Shown one piece after another: positions 24,136 to 32,294 of a stretch of DNA of 47,547 nucleotides. How positions within the stretch are numbered: the stretch's first letter is position 1; each line of letters opens with the position of its first letter. The translations under genes were made by a program, and so were the position numbers. Source of the DNA: Candidatus Woesebacteria bacterium (GTDB lineage: Bacteria > Patescibacteriota > Microgenomatia > UBA8517); NCBI GenBank assembly GCA_030699485.1, contig JAUYMM010000026.1, forward strand, positions 1 through 47,547. Reading direction: 5' to 3'. The notes beneath the pieces are model-generated. The model was given only the letters and a program-made list of their open reading frames with translations, was not told where the DNA came from and ran no database searches.

Positions 24136-25416
24136 TTATTTCCCAGAAGTAATTTTTAACATATTAAGTGATCTTTTTCCTAATCTAATGATAAAATGAC
24201 TGTTTTTATCTAACTTAACATTCTCTGTTTTTGGATCAATTGCTACACCGTTAATATAAAAGCCGTCTTGTTCGATTAACTTTTTTACACTAGTTTTACT
24301 TTTGGCTAGATTTGTTTCAACGAGTAGACCAATTAAGGTTTTAATGCTTATATCACCAGGTTCTAACTGGCGACTTAGTATTGACTTAGGAGCTTCCATT
24401 TTTTGAACTGTTTTTTGGAAGAATTTAGCAGCTTGATCGGCTGCATCTTCACCATCATATAGTTTAACAATCTCATGAGCCAGCACTTTTTTAAGTTCGA
24501 TTGCATCAGCAGTTCCTTCGTGCAGTTCTTTTGTGGCTTTTTTTACAAATTCCATTGGAAAACGAGTAGCACACTCCATATATACAGGAATCAACGAATC
24601 GGAAATTTTCATCAATTGAACATATTTTATTTCAGGCTTATCGTTAATCCAGATACAATTACCTTTGCTTGTACTCATTTTGTCTCCGTCTAAACCAATC
24701 AATAGTAGTGTGGTCATATAATCCTGTGGAGGCATTCCGAATGCTTTTTGTACATCCCTTCCTTTTGTAAGATTGTATGTTTGATCGGTTCCTCCCAACT
24801 CAACATCTGCCTTAATCTTGACAGAATCATATGCCTGAAGTAGAGGATAAAAGGCCTCAGTAAAAGATACACTATCTCCACGTTTTATTCTTTTAGCAAA
24901 ATTGTCTCTTCCGGAGGCCTCTTGTAGGGTTTGGCATGAAGTAAGTTTTAATAGAGTCTGTAGAGATATATTTTTTAGCCAATCAGCATTATGAACAAGT
25001 TCTAGTTTGGAAGTATCAAGAATTCTCGAGAACTGATTCATGTAATCTTTGATATTTTCAGCTATCTGTTGGGGAGTTAATCCTTTTCTTGCTCCAGGTT
25101 TATCTGAAGTGTCTCCTACTTGAGCTGTACCATCTCCGATAATTATAACTATTTGATGACCTAGATCTTGAAATTCCTTTAATTTTAAAAGAGTGGCTCC
25201 TCTGCCAACATGAAGCCTCGAGCCTGTTGGATCAATCCCAAGTTTAACTCTTAAAACAGTGTCTGGATCAAGTAGTCTTTCTCGTAAATGTTGACTATCA
25301 GCCACTTCAACCACACCCCTTGTCAAGAGCTCGTCTACTCTTTGTTCCAGTTCTTTACCTCTACTTATTTCACCCATACCTTCTTTATTATATGATATTA
25401 ATGTTTCTTCGTTCAT
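24136..25416 (-). CDS. tyrS: Tyrosyl-tRNA synthetase with S4 domain
   Basis: Charges tRNA-Tyr. Class I motifs are present: the HIGH-type HVGRG, GDGTAQVGDTSD, ADVELGGTDQTYNL for tyrosine and anticodon-side recognition, and the KMSKS loop KMSTSKG near residue 245. A C-terminal S4 RNA-binding domain (SVKKLIEQDGFYINGVAI) completes the 426-residue protein. It is convergent with the reductase gene, 22 nt apart, and divergent from an aminotransferase gene. It lies inside the repeat-bounded segment. Whether it is the only tyrS of the genome cannot be seen. Confidence 0.93.
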   Translation of the reverse strand: MNEETLISYNKEGMGEISRGKELEQRVDELLTRGVVEVADSQHLRERLLDPDTVLRVKLGIDPTGSRLHVGRGATLLKLKEFQDLGHQIVIIIGDGTAQVGDTSDKPGARKGLTPQQIAENIKDYMNQFSRILDTSKLELVHNADWLKNISLQTLLKLTSCQTLQEASGRDNFAKRIKRGDSVSFTEAFYPLLQAYDSVKIKADVELGGTDQTYNLTKGRDVQKAFGMPPQDYMTTLLLIGLDGDKMSTSKGNCIWINDKPEIKYVQLMKISDSLIPVYMECATRFPMEFVKKATKELHEGTADAIELKKVLAHEIVKLYDGEDAADQAAKFFQKTVQKMEAPKSILSRQLEPGDISIKTLIGLLVETNLAKSKTSVKKLIEQDGFYINGVAIDPKTENVKLDKNSHFIIRLGKRSLNMLKITSGK

Positions 25417-25468
25417 ACAACTGACATTTTTGAGTATTTATACTTCCATTAATTGTCTTATGGGTATT

Positions 25469-25498
25469 TTAACAAAAATTATTACTATATGCTACAAT
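25469..25498 (+). promoter_or_regulatory. Promoter of the class I aminotransferase gene
   Basis: TTAACA (25469-25474), an 18-nt spacer and TACAAT (25493-25498), 22 nt before the ATG at 25521. It is a strong match to consensus. Confidence 0.55.
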
Positions 25499-25520
25499 CG
25501 ATTCGTTCACATCAAATAAT

Positions 25521-26831
25521 ATGAAAGAAAATGGTCACCCAACTTTATCTGAAAGGGCCTTACTTTTTCCTGATAATCCGATCAGAGGATTAGAAGAACT
25601 TGCTATTCAGACAAGAGCAAAGGGTGTAGAAGTAATACCATTAAACATTGGATCTCCTGATACAACAACTCCAGAAGTGGTCTTATCAGCAATTAAACAG
25701 TTTGTAGATAAAAGTGTAAATATTGGTTATGGGCCTTCCTCTGGGGATTCTGAATTAATTAAGAAAAGATCTTTTTTTTATAAAGATCGATTGAATATAG
25801 ATATTAGTCCTAAAAATATCTTGATTACTCAAGGAGCAAGTGAAGCTTTAGAGTTGGCTATTTTCTCAGTGGCTAATCCCGGTGACGAAATAATAGTGAT
25901 TGAGCCTTTTTTTCCGAACTATAAAGCAATTGCTGAGAAATTTAATGTTGGGTTACGTGGTGTTACCACAAGAATAGAAGATGGTTTCCATGTTATTAAA
26001 GCTGGAGAATCACGAGAAGAATCACTAAAAAGAATCGATGAAGCTGTTAATTCGAGAACTAAGGCTATCCTTTGGAGTTCTCCAAGTAACCCGACAGGAG
26101 CTGTTTATGGAAAAAGTGAATTGGAACTATTGTATACAATTGCCAATAAACATAATTTATTTTTGATAGCCGATGAAGTTTATCGTCTTCTTATATTTAA
26201 TGAAGGAGTTAAATCAAACGGCGTTGTAAGATCACCATCAATTTTTGATATTGTTCCTCAATCAGATAGAGCAAGGGTAATAGGTATCGACAGTTCTTCT
26301 AAGGAGATATCTTTTTGTGGTGGTAGGATAGGTTATCTTATTGTAGATGAATCGTTATCTCCAACAATATTGAAAAATGCCTCAATAAGGGCATGCCCAG
26401 CTATTTTATCACAAGAAGCTGTGAAAGAAATAGTTAATGTAACCCCTGATTATTTTTCTGGCAACCAGGAAGAATTAAAGAAAAGACGCGATTTTCTACA
26501 TCAAGAATTATCTAATATGAAAAATCTGGGAGTGTCAGTATCTTCAAATCCACCGGAAGGCGCCTTTTATATAATTGTTGATTTGGGAAAACAAATATCG
26601 GCTGAAAAATTCTGTAAGTGGCTTTTGACTGATTTCACCGAAGAAAATGGTAGCAATGAAACAGTTTTACTTACACCAATGAGGATGAACACAGGAGGAT
26701 TTTATTTAGACAAAAATACGGGTACTAGCCAAATAAGAATAGCATACGTAAGAAAAATGGATGAGCTAGTTAAAGGAATAGACATTCTCAAATTGGCTTT
26801 AGAAATATATTTAAAAAAAGAAGTTTCTTAA
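25521..26831 (+). CDS. Class I/II PLP aminotransferase (aspartate aminotransferase-like)
   Basis: A 436-residue fold-type I aminotransferase. It has LNIGSPDTTTPE near the N-terminus, the cofactor-binding TQGASEALELAI, the Asn motif SSPSNPTGAVY, the Asp motif IADEVYRLLIF and the Schiff-base lysine K261 in SSSKEISFCGGRIGY, with the substrate-binding Arg near the C-terminus (QIRIAYVR). The likely donors are common amino acids. It stands alone with its own promoter after divergent tyrS. An aromatic-amino-acid or aspartate role is possible, and the sequence does not decide. Confidence 0.85.
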   Translation: MKENGHPTLSERALLFPDNPIRGLEELAIQTRAKGVEVIPLNIGSPDTTTPEVVLSAIKQFVDKSVNIGYGPSSGDSELIKKRSFFYKDRLNIDISPKNILITQGASEALELAIFSVANPGDEIIVIEPFFPNYKAIAEKFNVGLRGVTTRIEDGFHVIKAGESREESLKRIDEAVNSRTKAILWSSPSNPTGAVYGKSELELLYTIANKHNLFLIADEVYRLLIFNEGVKSNGVVRSPSIFDIVPQSDRARVIGIDSSSKEISFCGGRIGYLIVDESLSPTILKNASIRACPAILSQEAVKEIVNVTPDYFSGNQEELKKRRDFLHQELSNMKNLGVSVSSNPPEGAFYIIVDLGKQISAEKFCKWLLTDFTEENGSNETVLLTPMRMNTGGFYLDKNTGTSQIRIAYVRKMDELVKGIDILKLALEIYLKKEVS

Positions 26832-26915
26832 ATTACTAATAGGGGGAGTAGGTTTTATCTTTCATGCTTTTGGTAGATATAATACATCATTTATTATATG
26901 TTTCACACAATCGTC

Positions 26916-27008
26916 TTACTCATAAGACCAATCCCATTTAGGTTCGTCAACTTCTTCTATCTTAAAAACTAGCATCCCGACCATGGTAAAAAGAATTGCT
27001 TTAATCAT
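26916..27008 (-). CDS. Possible 30-aa membrane peptide
   Basis: An ORF starting MIKAILFTMVGMLVFKIEE, with a short hydrophobic helix and a Trp-containing acidic tail. It overlaps the stop of the upstream gene by 8 nt, which is the usual operon spacing here. It is too short to be sure. The rest of 26832-27000 shows nothing else. Confidence 0.3.
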   Translation of the reverse strand: MIKAILFTMVGMLVFKIEEVDEPKWDWSYE

Positions 27009-27525
27009 GGGTAAATTCACTAAATCTTTCAGTTAGTCTTTCATAAATTTCTTCCTTACCAATTATTGGTTTAGATGATTCAAGAAAATATTTGAATTTG
27101 TCTATTAGATGTTTGTGCAACTCATTTTCTGTTAGATGATAGAAATAGCTGTTATCAATAAAGTCAGCGGCTTTGATAACAACAGCATCTTTTCCAAAAT
27201 TTATCGCTTTATCAACCTCTTCTTTATCTCTTTCATCTCTGTTTATAATCGAGGCATCAAAGGTTAATATTTGTACAATATCTGCAATTTTTTGTCTTTC
27301 TATTTCATCAATACCTAATACTACCAACACTGCATTAACAGTACCACTGCCTTCTGTGTCAAGCAGGGGGTAAGTGTGTGCCCCAGTTGGTTCAGTTGAG
27401 TCTTGTACTTTATGCAAACATCCTCTTAACTGACCAGTTACACAGTCAATTGCCTTAATACCAAATTTTACTTTTAAGGTGTTTTGGTCTTTGAGTGTTC
27501 CATAAAATGAAAAACTTTCTTTCAT
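27001..27525 (-). CDS. Hypothetical protein, weakly HD/RelA-SpoT-hydrolase-like
   Basis: A 174-residue soluble helical protein. The pattern GQLRGCLHKVQDSTEPTGAH, then a Leu-rich helix, then DAVVIKAADFIDNSYFYHL recalls the order of the HD hydrolase domain of RelA/SpoT proteins (HxGQ..., HPL..., IKLADRLxN). The central HD pair is not present, so an inactive relative or an unrelated protein is equally possible. It has its own strong promoter (27546-27574) and lies inside the repeat-bounded segment. Confidence 0.45.
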   Translation of the reverse strand: MKESFSFYGTLKDQNTLKVKFGIKAIDCVTGQLRGCLHKVQDSTEPTGAHTYPLLDTEGSGTVNAVLVVLGIDEIERQKIADIVQILTFDASIINRDERDKEEVDKAINFGKDAVVIKAADFIDNSYFYHLTENELHKHLIDKFKYFLESSKPIIGKEEIYERLTERFSEFTHD

Positions 27526-27545
27526 AATTAATGTTAATTGTTAAT

Positions 27546-27574
27546 ATTATAAGATATTGAACGAATTTTGGCAA
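27546..27574 (-). promoter_or_regulatory. Promoter of the gene at 27001-27525
   Basis: Minus strand TTGCCA (27574-27569), a 17-nt spacer and a perfect TATAAT (27551-27546), 20 nt before the ATG. The transcript would have a leader of roughly 13 nt. Confidence 0.6.
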
Positions 27575-27897
27575 ATTCCTACACAAGCCAAAGAACAAGG
27601 AAAAATCTACAGGTAGTTACTGAAAAAGGAACGAGAAGGTTCTGGACCAGATCTAAATGATAGGAAATTAAGGTGATCAATGTACCCGCTTTTGTTTCCC
27701 ATTAAATGACTTATTCGTCAACAGAAAAATTGAATTTCCGTTATTTCTTCAAAACAGTACGATTACATAATTAAGAGTACATTAGCGTATTACAGGATGA
27801 TTTGGTCCGAATCCCATGTTGGGGATAGAAAAGGGATTCTAACGCCGACCTGGGTATCCAGCGACCATTTTATCTTAAATTTATCCCTATAACTTGC
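27575..27897. other. Gene-free stretch, nothing identified
   Basis: No convincing ORF on either strand. It holds a 7-bp inverted repeat, GAATCCC/GGGATTC, around 27810-27840, flanked by GGTCCGAATCC and, on the other strand, a GTTAGAATCCC word. These faintly recall tRNA T-arms, but no complete cloverleaf forms. It may be decayed sequence at the island edge. Confidence 0.4.
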
Positions 27898-27917
27898 AAA
27901 AAAGGCCTGTTTCAGGC
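27898..27917 (-). terminator. Intrinsic terminator after tRNA-Gln
   Basis: On the minus strand GCCTG-AAA-CAGGC is followed directly by CTTTTTT. It lies 109 nt beyond the 3' end of tRNA-Gln and would end a dgkA-tRNA transcript. Confidence 0.65.
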
Positions 27918-28004
27918 ATTTCTCCGGACTATGAGTGTGTGGTACGAGAGTCTGACTATAAAAATAGCGGTTTTGGAGGTGTTATTGGGCTATTCTAGGC
28001 ACCA

Positions 28005-28031
28005 CGGTAACTGGGGTGCTTTGCTTGGCTG
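28005..28031 (+). repeat. Right 27-nt direct repeat (att-like), overlapping tRNA-Gln
   Basis: The second copy of the 27-nt word found at 17096-17122. Its last six bases are the 3' CAGCCA end of tRNA-Gln on the minus strand; the other 21 lie just downstream of the tRNA. Confidence 0.6.
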
Positions 28032-28099
28032 GGGGACAGGGATTTGCACCCCAATAGGCAGATCCAGAATCTGCAGTCCTACTGTTAGACGATCCCCCA
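28026..28099 (-). tRNA. tRNA-Gln (anticodon CUG)
   Basis: A 74-nt gene with encoded CCA. The acceptor pairs TGGGGGA with TCCCCCA, and the discriminator is G. The anticodon stem GCAGA/TCTGC encloses the loop TTCTGGA, giving CUG. U1-A72 and G73 are Gln-like. The T-arm is TGGGG/CCCTG with loop TGCAAAT, so position 55 is G instead of the near-universal U. It lies 16 nt after dgkA on the same strand. Confidence 0.88.
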
Positions 28100-28115
28100 A
28101 GATAATATGCGTATT

Positions 28116-28454
28116 TTACACTAATTTGGGTAAGAAGAGAAAAAATCCAACAACAACTGATGCAATAGCACTAAGAAGAACTACTGCTGATGAAATGTCT
28201 TTAATAACTCTGGCTTCTTCTGAAATTTCCTTTGAGTTCATATCTACTAATTTTTCAACCATTGTATTTACTAATTCTGAAACAATTACAAAAAAAATTG
28301 TTAAAATTAAAATTGATAATTCTACTTTTGTAAATTTTAAATAAATTGCTAAAAATATGGCAATTATTGAAGCTAAAAAATGAAATCTTAAGTTTGGTTC
28401 AGATTTTAAAGCATCGTGAATTCCATTAAAAGCAAACTTAAAACTTTTTTGCAT
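28116..28454 (-). CDS. dgkA: Diacylglycerol/undecaprenol kinase family protein
   Basis: A small integral membrane kinase of 112 residues with three hydrophobic segments. The family motif is clear: EARVIKDISSAVVLLSAI in the middle, preceded by ELVNTMVEKLVD with the metal-binding Glu. Gram-positive-type members phosphorylate undecaprenol. The divergent neighbour is a PAP2 phosphatase of the undecaprenyl-pyrophosphatase kind, so the pair probably keeps up the lipid carrier pool for wall synthesis. A -10 box TATACT (minus, 28469-28464) ends 9 nt before the ATG. Confidence 0.88.
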   Translation of the reverse strand: MQKSFKFAFNGIHDALKSEPNLRFHFLASIIAIFLAIYLKFTKVELSILILTIFFVIVSELVNTMVEKLVDMNSKEISEEARVIKDISSAVVLLSAIASVVVGFFLFLPKLV

Positions 28455-28463
28455 ACTTTAATT

Positions 28464-28473
28464 AGTATATCAT
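28464..28473. promoter_or_regulatory. Overlapping divergent -10 boxes for dgkA and the PAP2 gene
   Basis: Minus strand TATACT (28469-28464) and plus strand TATCAT (28468-28473) overlap. They end 9 and 8 nt before the two ATGs. This is the same arrangement as between cca and recJ. Confidence 0.5.
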
Positions 28474-28481
28474 TAAATAAG

Positions 28482-28934
28482 ATGATTACATTTTTGGCAA
28501 GTATTTTAATATGGCTAATGTTTTTTGGTTTAATTGTTCTTTGGATAATTGATGGAAAAATTAAAAAAGAAACAGTAATCCACGCTATCTTTTCTTGTTT
28601 TTTGGCTTGGGTGGTAACAGAAGCAATTAAAGCTTTTTTCCCAACATTAAGACCATTTCAAGTTCAGGATTTAGTACCATTAACACTAACGATTCCTGGA
28701 GATGGTGCATTTCCTTCAACTCATACCGCAATTGCTTTTGCGTTATCGATAACAATATTTAAACATGACAAAAAAATTGGAGTTTTATATCTTGTAATGG
28801 CAGGGCTTGTAGGTATTGCAAGAATCATAGCCCATGTCCATTATCCTATTGATATTATGGCTGGAGCAGTCATTGGAGTTGTTATTTCAGGCTTGACATC
28901 TAGCAAACACTTTGTTAGACTGCTAAATCGATGA
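28482..28934 (+). CDS. PAP2-family phosphatase (undecaprenyl-pyrophosphatase-like)
   Basis: A membrane phosphatase of 150 residues. The three acid-phosphatase motifs are present: KAFFPTLRPF, GAFPSTHTAIAF and ARIIAHVHYPIDIMAG, set among about five helices. The ORF could begin at 28416, but that would run into the divergent dgkA gene. The ATG at 28482 follows a -10 box by 8 nt and is preferred. It probably dephosphorylates undecaprenyl pyrophosphate. Its stop overlaps the lon start (ATGA). Confidence 0.87.
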   Translation: MITFLASILIWLMFFGLIVLWIIDGKIKKETVIHAIFSCFLAWVVTEAIKAFFPTLRPFQVQDLVPLTLTIPGDGAFPSTHTAIAFALSITIFKHDKKIGVLYLVMAGLVGIARIIAHVHYPIDIMAGAVIGVVISGLTSSKHFVRLLNR

Positions 28935-31291
28935 GAACAGTACCAATAATACCAATTAGAGGCTCAGTAGTTTTTCCCCATACGGATACCTTGTTGTCCT
29001 TTGCACGTTCAAAATCTGTCACTGCGGCAGATGAAGCTTTTACCAAAGATAGGTTGGTTGCAATTTTCACTCAAAAAGATTCAAGAATTGGAGATCCTGA
29101 AAAAGAAGACCTTTTTGAAATAGGAACTATTGCAACAATTACTCAAATGATGTCTGTTGAAGATGGTGTTCATGCTTTAGTTAGGGGTCAGGCAAGAGTT
29201 AGACTTTCAGAAATAGTTTCAAGAGCTCCTTTTTTGGTTGGGACTGTTGAAGAACTACCTGATATTGTAGATGAATCATCAGAAGTAATTGCATTATCAA
29301 GAAATTTAGCAGAAACATTTAAAAAGGCACTTATGTTAGGTAAGACTGTTGAAATAATTTCTGTTGTTAAATTAATTTCTGAGACTTCAAATCCGTCAGA
29401 ATTAACTGATCAAATTGCTACAGTTTTAGATATTAAACCAATTGAAAAACAAGAAATACTTTCTACTTTTCCATTAATTTCAAGAATGAAAAAAGTTCAC
29501 GAACTTCTTTCAAAGGAAATAACTATTTTAGAAATTGAAAAAACCATATCATCAAAAACTCAAGAACAGTTTGATGAAATTATGAAGAAAAATATTCTTC
29601 GTGAGAGGAAAAAGGCAATTAACAAAGAATTAGGAGAAGCTGATGAAAAAGAGGGAGAAGTAGGTTCTGAAGAAGTAAAAGAATACAAGAAAAAAATAGC
29701 TGATGCCAAAATGCCTAAAGAAGTGGAAGAAAAAGCTTTAAAAGAACTTAATAAATTATCAAAGATGAGCTCTTTTAATCCTGAATCAGGTTTTTTAAGA
29801 AATTATTTAGATTGGCTCTGTGAAGTTCCTTGGAGTGTTGTCAGTCCTAATAATGTATCTATTAAAAAAGCAGGCAAGGTAATGGAAAAAAGGCATTATG
29901 GATTAGATAAGACAAAGACGAGAATACTGGAATATCTTTCTGTTATGAAACTTTTGGAAGAAAGAAAAAAGAAAGGCAAGGATAGTAATTTTCAACCAAC
30001 AATATTATGTTTTATTGGTCCTCCTGGAGTTGGGAAAACTTCAATTGGAAGAGCAATAGCTGAAGCAATGGGAAGAAAATTTGCGAGAATATCTTTAGGT
30101 GGTATACGAGATGAGGCAGAAATAAGGGGTCACAGAAGAACATATGTAGGAGCACTTCCTGGAAGAATTATTCAAGGAATTAAAACTGCGGGAACCCGAA
30201 ATCCTATATTTATGTTGGATGAAATTGATAAAGTTGGAGCAGATTTTAGAGGTGATCCAAGCTCAGCTCTTCTTGAAGCTCTTGACCCTGAACAAAATAA
30301 AGAATTTTCAGACCACTACCTAGAAGTAAACTTTGATTTATCTGATGTCTTTTTTATAGCAACAGGTAATGTACTAGACACTATTCCATCTGCACTTAAA
30401 GATAGAATGGAAGTAATACAATTTGCAGGTTATACAGAAGAAGAAAAATTTGAGATTGCAAATAGATTTATTTGGCCAAAACAACTTAAAAATCATGGGC
30501 TTGAAGACTCTAAAATTAAAGTTACTGATAAAGCCTTAAAGTTAATTATTTCTCGTTACACAAGAGAGTCGGGCGTAAGAAATTTAGAAAGAAATTTAGC
30601 TACAGTGTTAAGAAAGATTGCAAGACTTGTTGCAGAAAAAAAGAAATATCCGCGAATAATTAAAGAAAAACAAATAAGACAATACTTAGGATCCAATAAG
30701 TTTTCATCTTTAATTGCCGAGAAGAAAAATGAAATTGGAATGTCAACAGGACTTGCCGTAACCTCAGTGGGTGGAGAGATTTTATTTATTGAAATTTCTT
30801 TAATGCCAGGAAAAGGCAGACTTACATTAACGGGGCAATTAGGAGATGTTATGAAAGAATCAGCACAGGCTGCATTTACTTGGACAAGATCAAATTATAA
30901 ACTTTTAGGATTAAAACCAGATTTTTCTGCAAAATTAGATGTCCATATACATGTTCCTGAAGGAGCAGTACCTAAAGATGGACCATCCGCTGGAACTGCA
31001 ATAACAACAGCACTTGTATCTGCACTTACAAAAACTCCCGTTAAAAGAGAGGTTGGAATGACTGGAGAAATTACACTTCGCGGTAATGTTATGGAAATTG
31101 GAGGAGTTAAAGAAAAAACAATTGCAGGTCATAGAGCAGGATTAAAAACAATAGTTCTGCCTAAAGAAAATCAAAAAGATATGGAAGATGTGCCAGAAAA
31201 AGTTAAAAAAGATATTAATTTTGTCTTTGCAGAAAAAATTGAAGATGCTTTAAAAGTTGCCCTCACCAAATGGCCAATTGTGGTAAAATAA
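28931..31291 (+). CDS. lon: ATP-dependent protease Lon
   Basis: A 786-residue cytoplasmic protease with all Lon parts. The N-terminal substrate domain starts VPIIPIRGSVVFPH, followed by a coiled-coil region. The AAA module has Walker A GPPGVGKTS near residue 363 and Walker B IFMLDEIDKVG. The C-terminal protease domain carries the catalytic Ser in PKDGPSAGTA (S686) and Lys in GGVKEKTIAGHRAG (K729). It degrades misfolded and regulatory proteins, perhaps including the antitoxin of the module at the left end. It is translationally coupled to the PAP2 gene and followed 7 nt later by a tRNA. Confidence 0.96.
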   Translation: MRTVPIIPIRGSVVFPHTDTLLSFARSKSVTAADEAFTKDRLVAIFTQKDSRIGDPEKEDLFEIGTIATITQMMSVEDGVHALVRGQARVRLSEIVSRAPFLVGTVEELPDIVDESSEVIALSRNLAETFKKALMLGKTVEIISVVKLISETSNPSELTDQIATVLDIKPIEKQEILSTFPLISRMKKVHELLSKEITILEIEKTISSKTQEQFDEIMKKNILRERKKAINKELGEADEKEGEVGSEEVKEYKKKIADAKMPKEVEEKALKELNKLSKMSSFNPESGFLRNYLDWLCEVPWSVVSPNNVSIKKAGKVMEKRHYGLDKTKTRILEYLSVMKLLEERKKKGKDSNFQPTILCFIGPPGVGKTSIGRAIAEAMGRKFARISLGGIRDEAEIRGHRRTYVGALPGRIIQGIKTAGTRNPIFMLDEIDKVGADFRGDPSSALLEALDPEQNKEFSDHYLEVNFDLSDVFFIATGNVLDTIPSALKDRMEVIQFAGYTEEEKFEIANRFIWPKQLKNHGLEDSKIKVTDKALKLIISRYTRESGVRNLERNLATVLRKIARLVAEKKKYPRIIKEKQIRQYLGSNKFSSLIAEKKNEIGMSTGLAVTSVGGEILFIEISLMPGKGRLTLTGQLGDVMKESAQAAFTWTRSNYKLLGLKPDFSAKLDVHIHVPEGAVPKDGPSAGTAITTALVSALTKTPVKREVGMTGEITLRGNVMEIGGVKEKTIAGHRAGLKTIVLPKENQKDMEDVPEKVKKDINFVFAEKIEDALKVALTKWPIVVK

Positions 31292-31298
31292 CCTCATT

Positions 31299-31372
31299 GA
31301 CCCCATCGTCTAGTGGTCTAGGACACTTGGTTCTCATCCAAGAGATCGTGAGTCCGAATCTCACTGGGGTCA
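31299..31372 (+). tRNA. tRNA-Glu (anticodon CUC)
   Basis: A 74-nt cloverleaf without encoded CCA. The acceptor pairs GACCCCA with TGGGGTC, the D-arm is GTCTAGTGGTCTAGGAC, the anticodon stem CTTGG/CCAAG encloses TTCTCAT (CUC), and the T-arm GTGAG/CTCAC encloses TCCGAAT. Position 55 is C, not U. It begins 7 nt after lon and may be read through from it. Confidence 0.92.
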
Positions 31373-31412
31373 CAAAATCAAAATAGAATAAAAAGTCCTA
31401 CTTTACGACTAA

Positions 31413-31435
31413 ATTGCAGGGTCAGACCCTGCAAT
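31413..31435. repeat. 23-bp palindromic repeat, intergenic copy
   Basis: ATTGCAGGGTC and its reverse complement flank a single central A. The identical 23-mer occurs at 38962-38984 inside a coding region, so it is a dispersed element and not only a hairpin. It has no T run. Confidence 0.8.
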
Positions 31436-31512
31436 GTCTAGGTTTATCCGTAGCTATATTTTACTTCAAATGGGTATTAAAAGATGACCGAAATAATGAT
31501 AGTATATAGATA

Positions 31513-32160
31513 ATGATTAAATCAAAAGCTTGGAATTGGAACATAGCTTCTGCCCCACAATGGGAAGAACCAGCGCCGGAAGTCTTTCCACTTTTAAGAA
31601 GGTGGCAAAAACAAGGCTTTAAGAAGTTATTAGATTTGGGTTGCGGTATTGGAAGACACTCGATATTATTTTCGGAAAATAACTTTGAGGTTGATGCTTG
31701 CGACCTTTCAGCAGAGGGCATTGATAAACTTAATATACTAGCTACAAAAAACAGTTTAAGTATGTCTACAAAAGTTTGCGATATGCTTTCCCTTCCTTAT
31801 AGCGATAAAACATTCGATTGTCTAATTGCTTTCCACGCCATTTACCATTCCGACGATGAAGGTATTCAAAAAACCATAAGTGAAATTAAAAGGATATTAA
31901 AAAGTGGTGGAGAAGCTTTTATAACTTTTAATTCAAAAAATAATTCCGCTTTCAAAAATCCTGATAACAAGCATTTATCTGATAGCACGATTGTAAAAAT
32001 ACAAGGTCACGAAGCAGGTATTCCACATTACTATGCCAGTAAGCAGGATGTCGAAAATTTACTTAAAGATTTTGAAATAATTGAATTTTCTTATAAAGAA
32101 GAATACTTGTTAGACCAAGATTATACTGGCGCTCATTACTATGTTCTCTTAAAAAAATGA
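31513..32160 (+). CDS. Class I SAM-dependent methyltransferase
   Basis: A 215-residue enzyme with the Rossmann methyltransferase motifs. Motif I is LLDLGCGIGRHSILF near residue 37, the acidic end of strand 2 is VDACDLS, followed by VCDMLSLPYSDKTFDCLIAFHAIYH and the late motif IKRILKSGGEAFITF. The substrate cannot be told. It stands alone between tRNA-Glu and the greA leader. A second ATG-proximal AT box (TAGTATATAGAT) may be its -10 region. Confidence 0.85.
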   Translation: MIKSKAWNWNIASAPQWEEPAPEVFPLLRRWQKQGFKKLLDLGCGIGRHSILFSENNFEVDACDLSAEGIDKLNILATKNSLSMSTKVCDMLSLPYSDKTFDCLIAFHAIYHSDDEGIQKTISEIKRILKSGGEAFITFNSKNNSAFKNPDNKHLSDSTIVKIQGHEAGIPHYYASKQDVENLLKDFEIIEFSYKEEYLLDQDYTGAHYYVLLKK

Positions 32161-32241
32161 GTGCGAGTTACTGTCACGGTAATTTGTTAGGCACCCGTTG
32201 TTTCTAAATTCACTGAATGGTTTTGATATACTCTGAATTAG

Positions 32242-32270
32242 TTGACTTTTGGAAGTAACAGAGTTAAGAT
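32242..32270 (+). promoter_or_regulatory. greA promoter
   Basis: TTGACT (32242-32247), a 17-nt spacer and TAAGAT (32265-32270). Transcription would start near 32277, giving a leader of about 120 nt, which is exceptional in this window. Confidence 0.6.
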
Positions 32271-32294
32271 AAACACCTAATATGAATATTTTTT

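Noticed and set aside
27790..27895. A degenerate tRNA around the GAATCCC/GGGATTC pair
   Set aside because: T-arm-like words are present on both strands, but no seven-base acceptor stem with an anticodon arm at the right spacing could be formed.
27931..28344. A rightward 137-codon ORF across the tRNA-Gln and the end of dgkA
   Set aside because: It reads through a tRNA gene on the other strand and antisense to a clear dgkA; its product has no family features.
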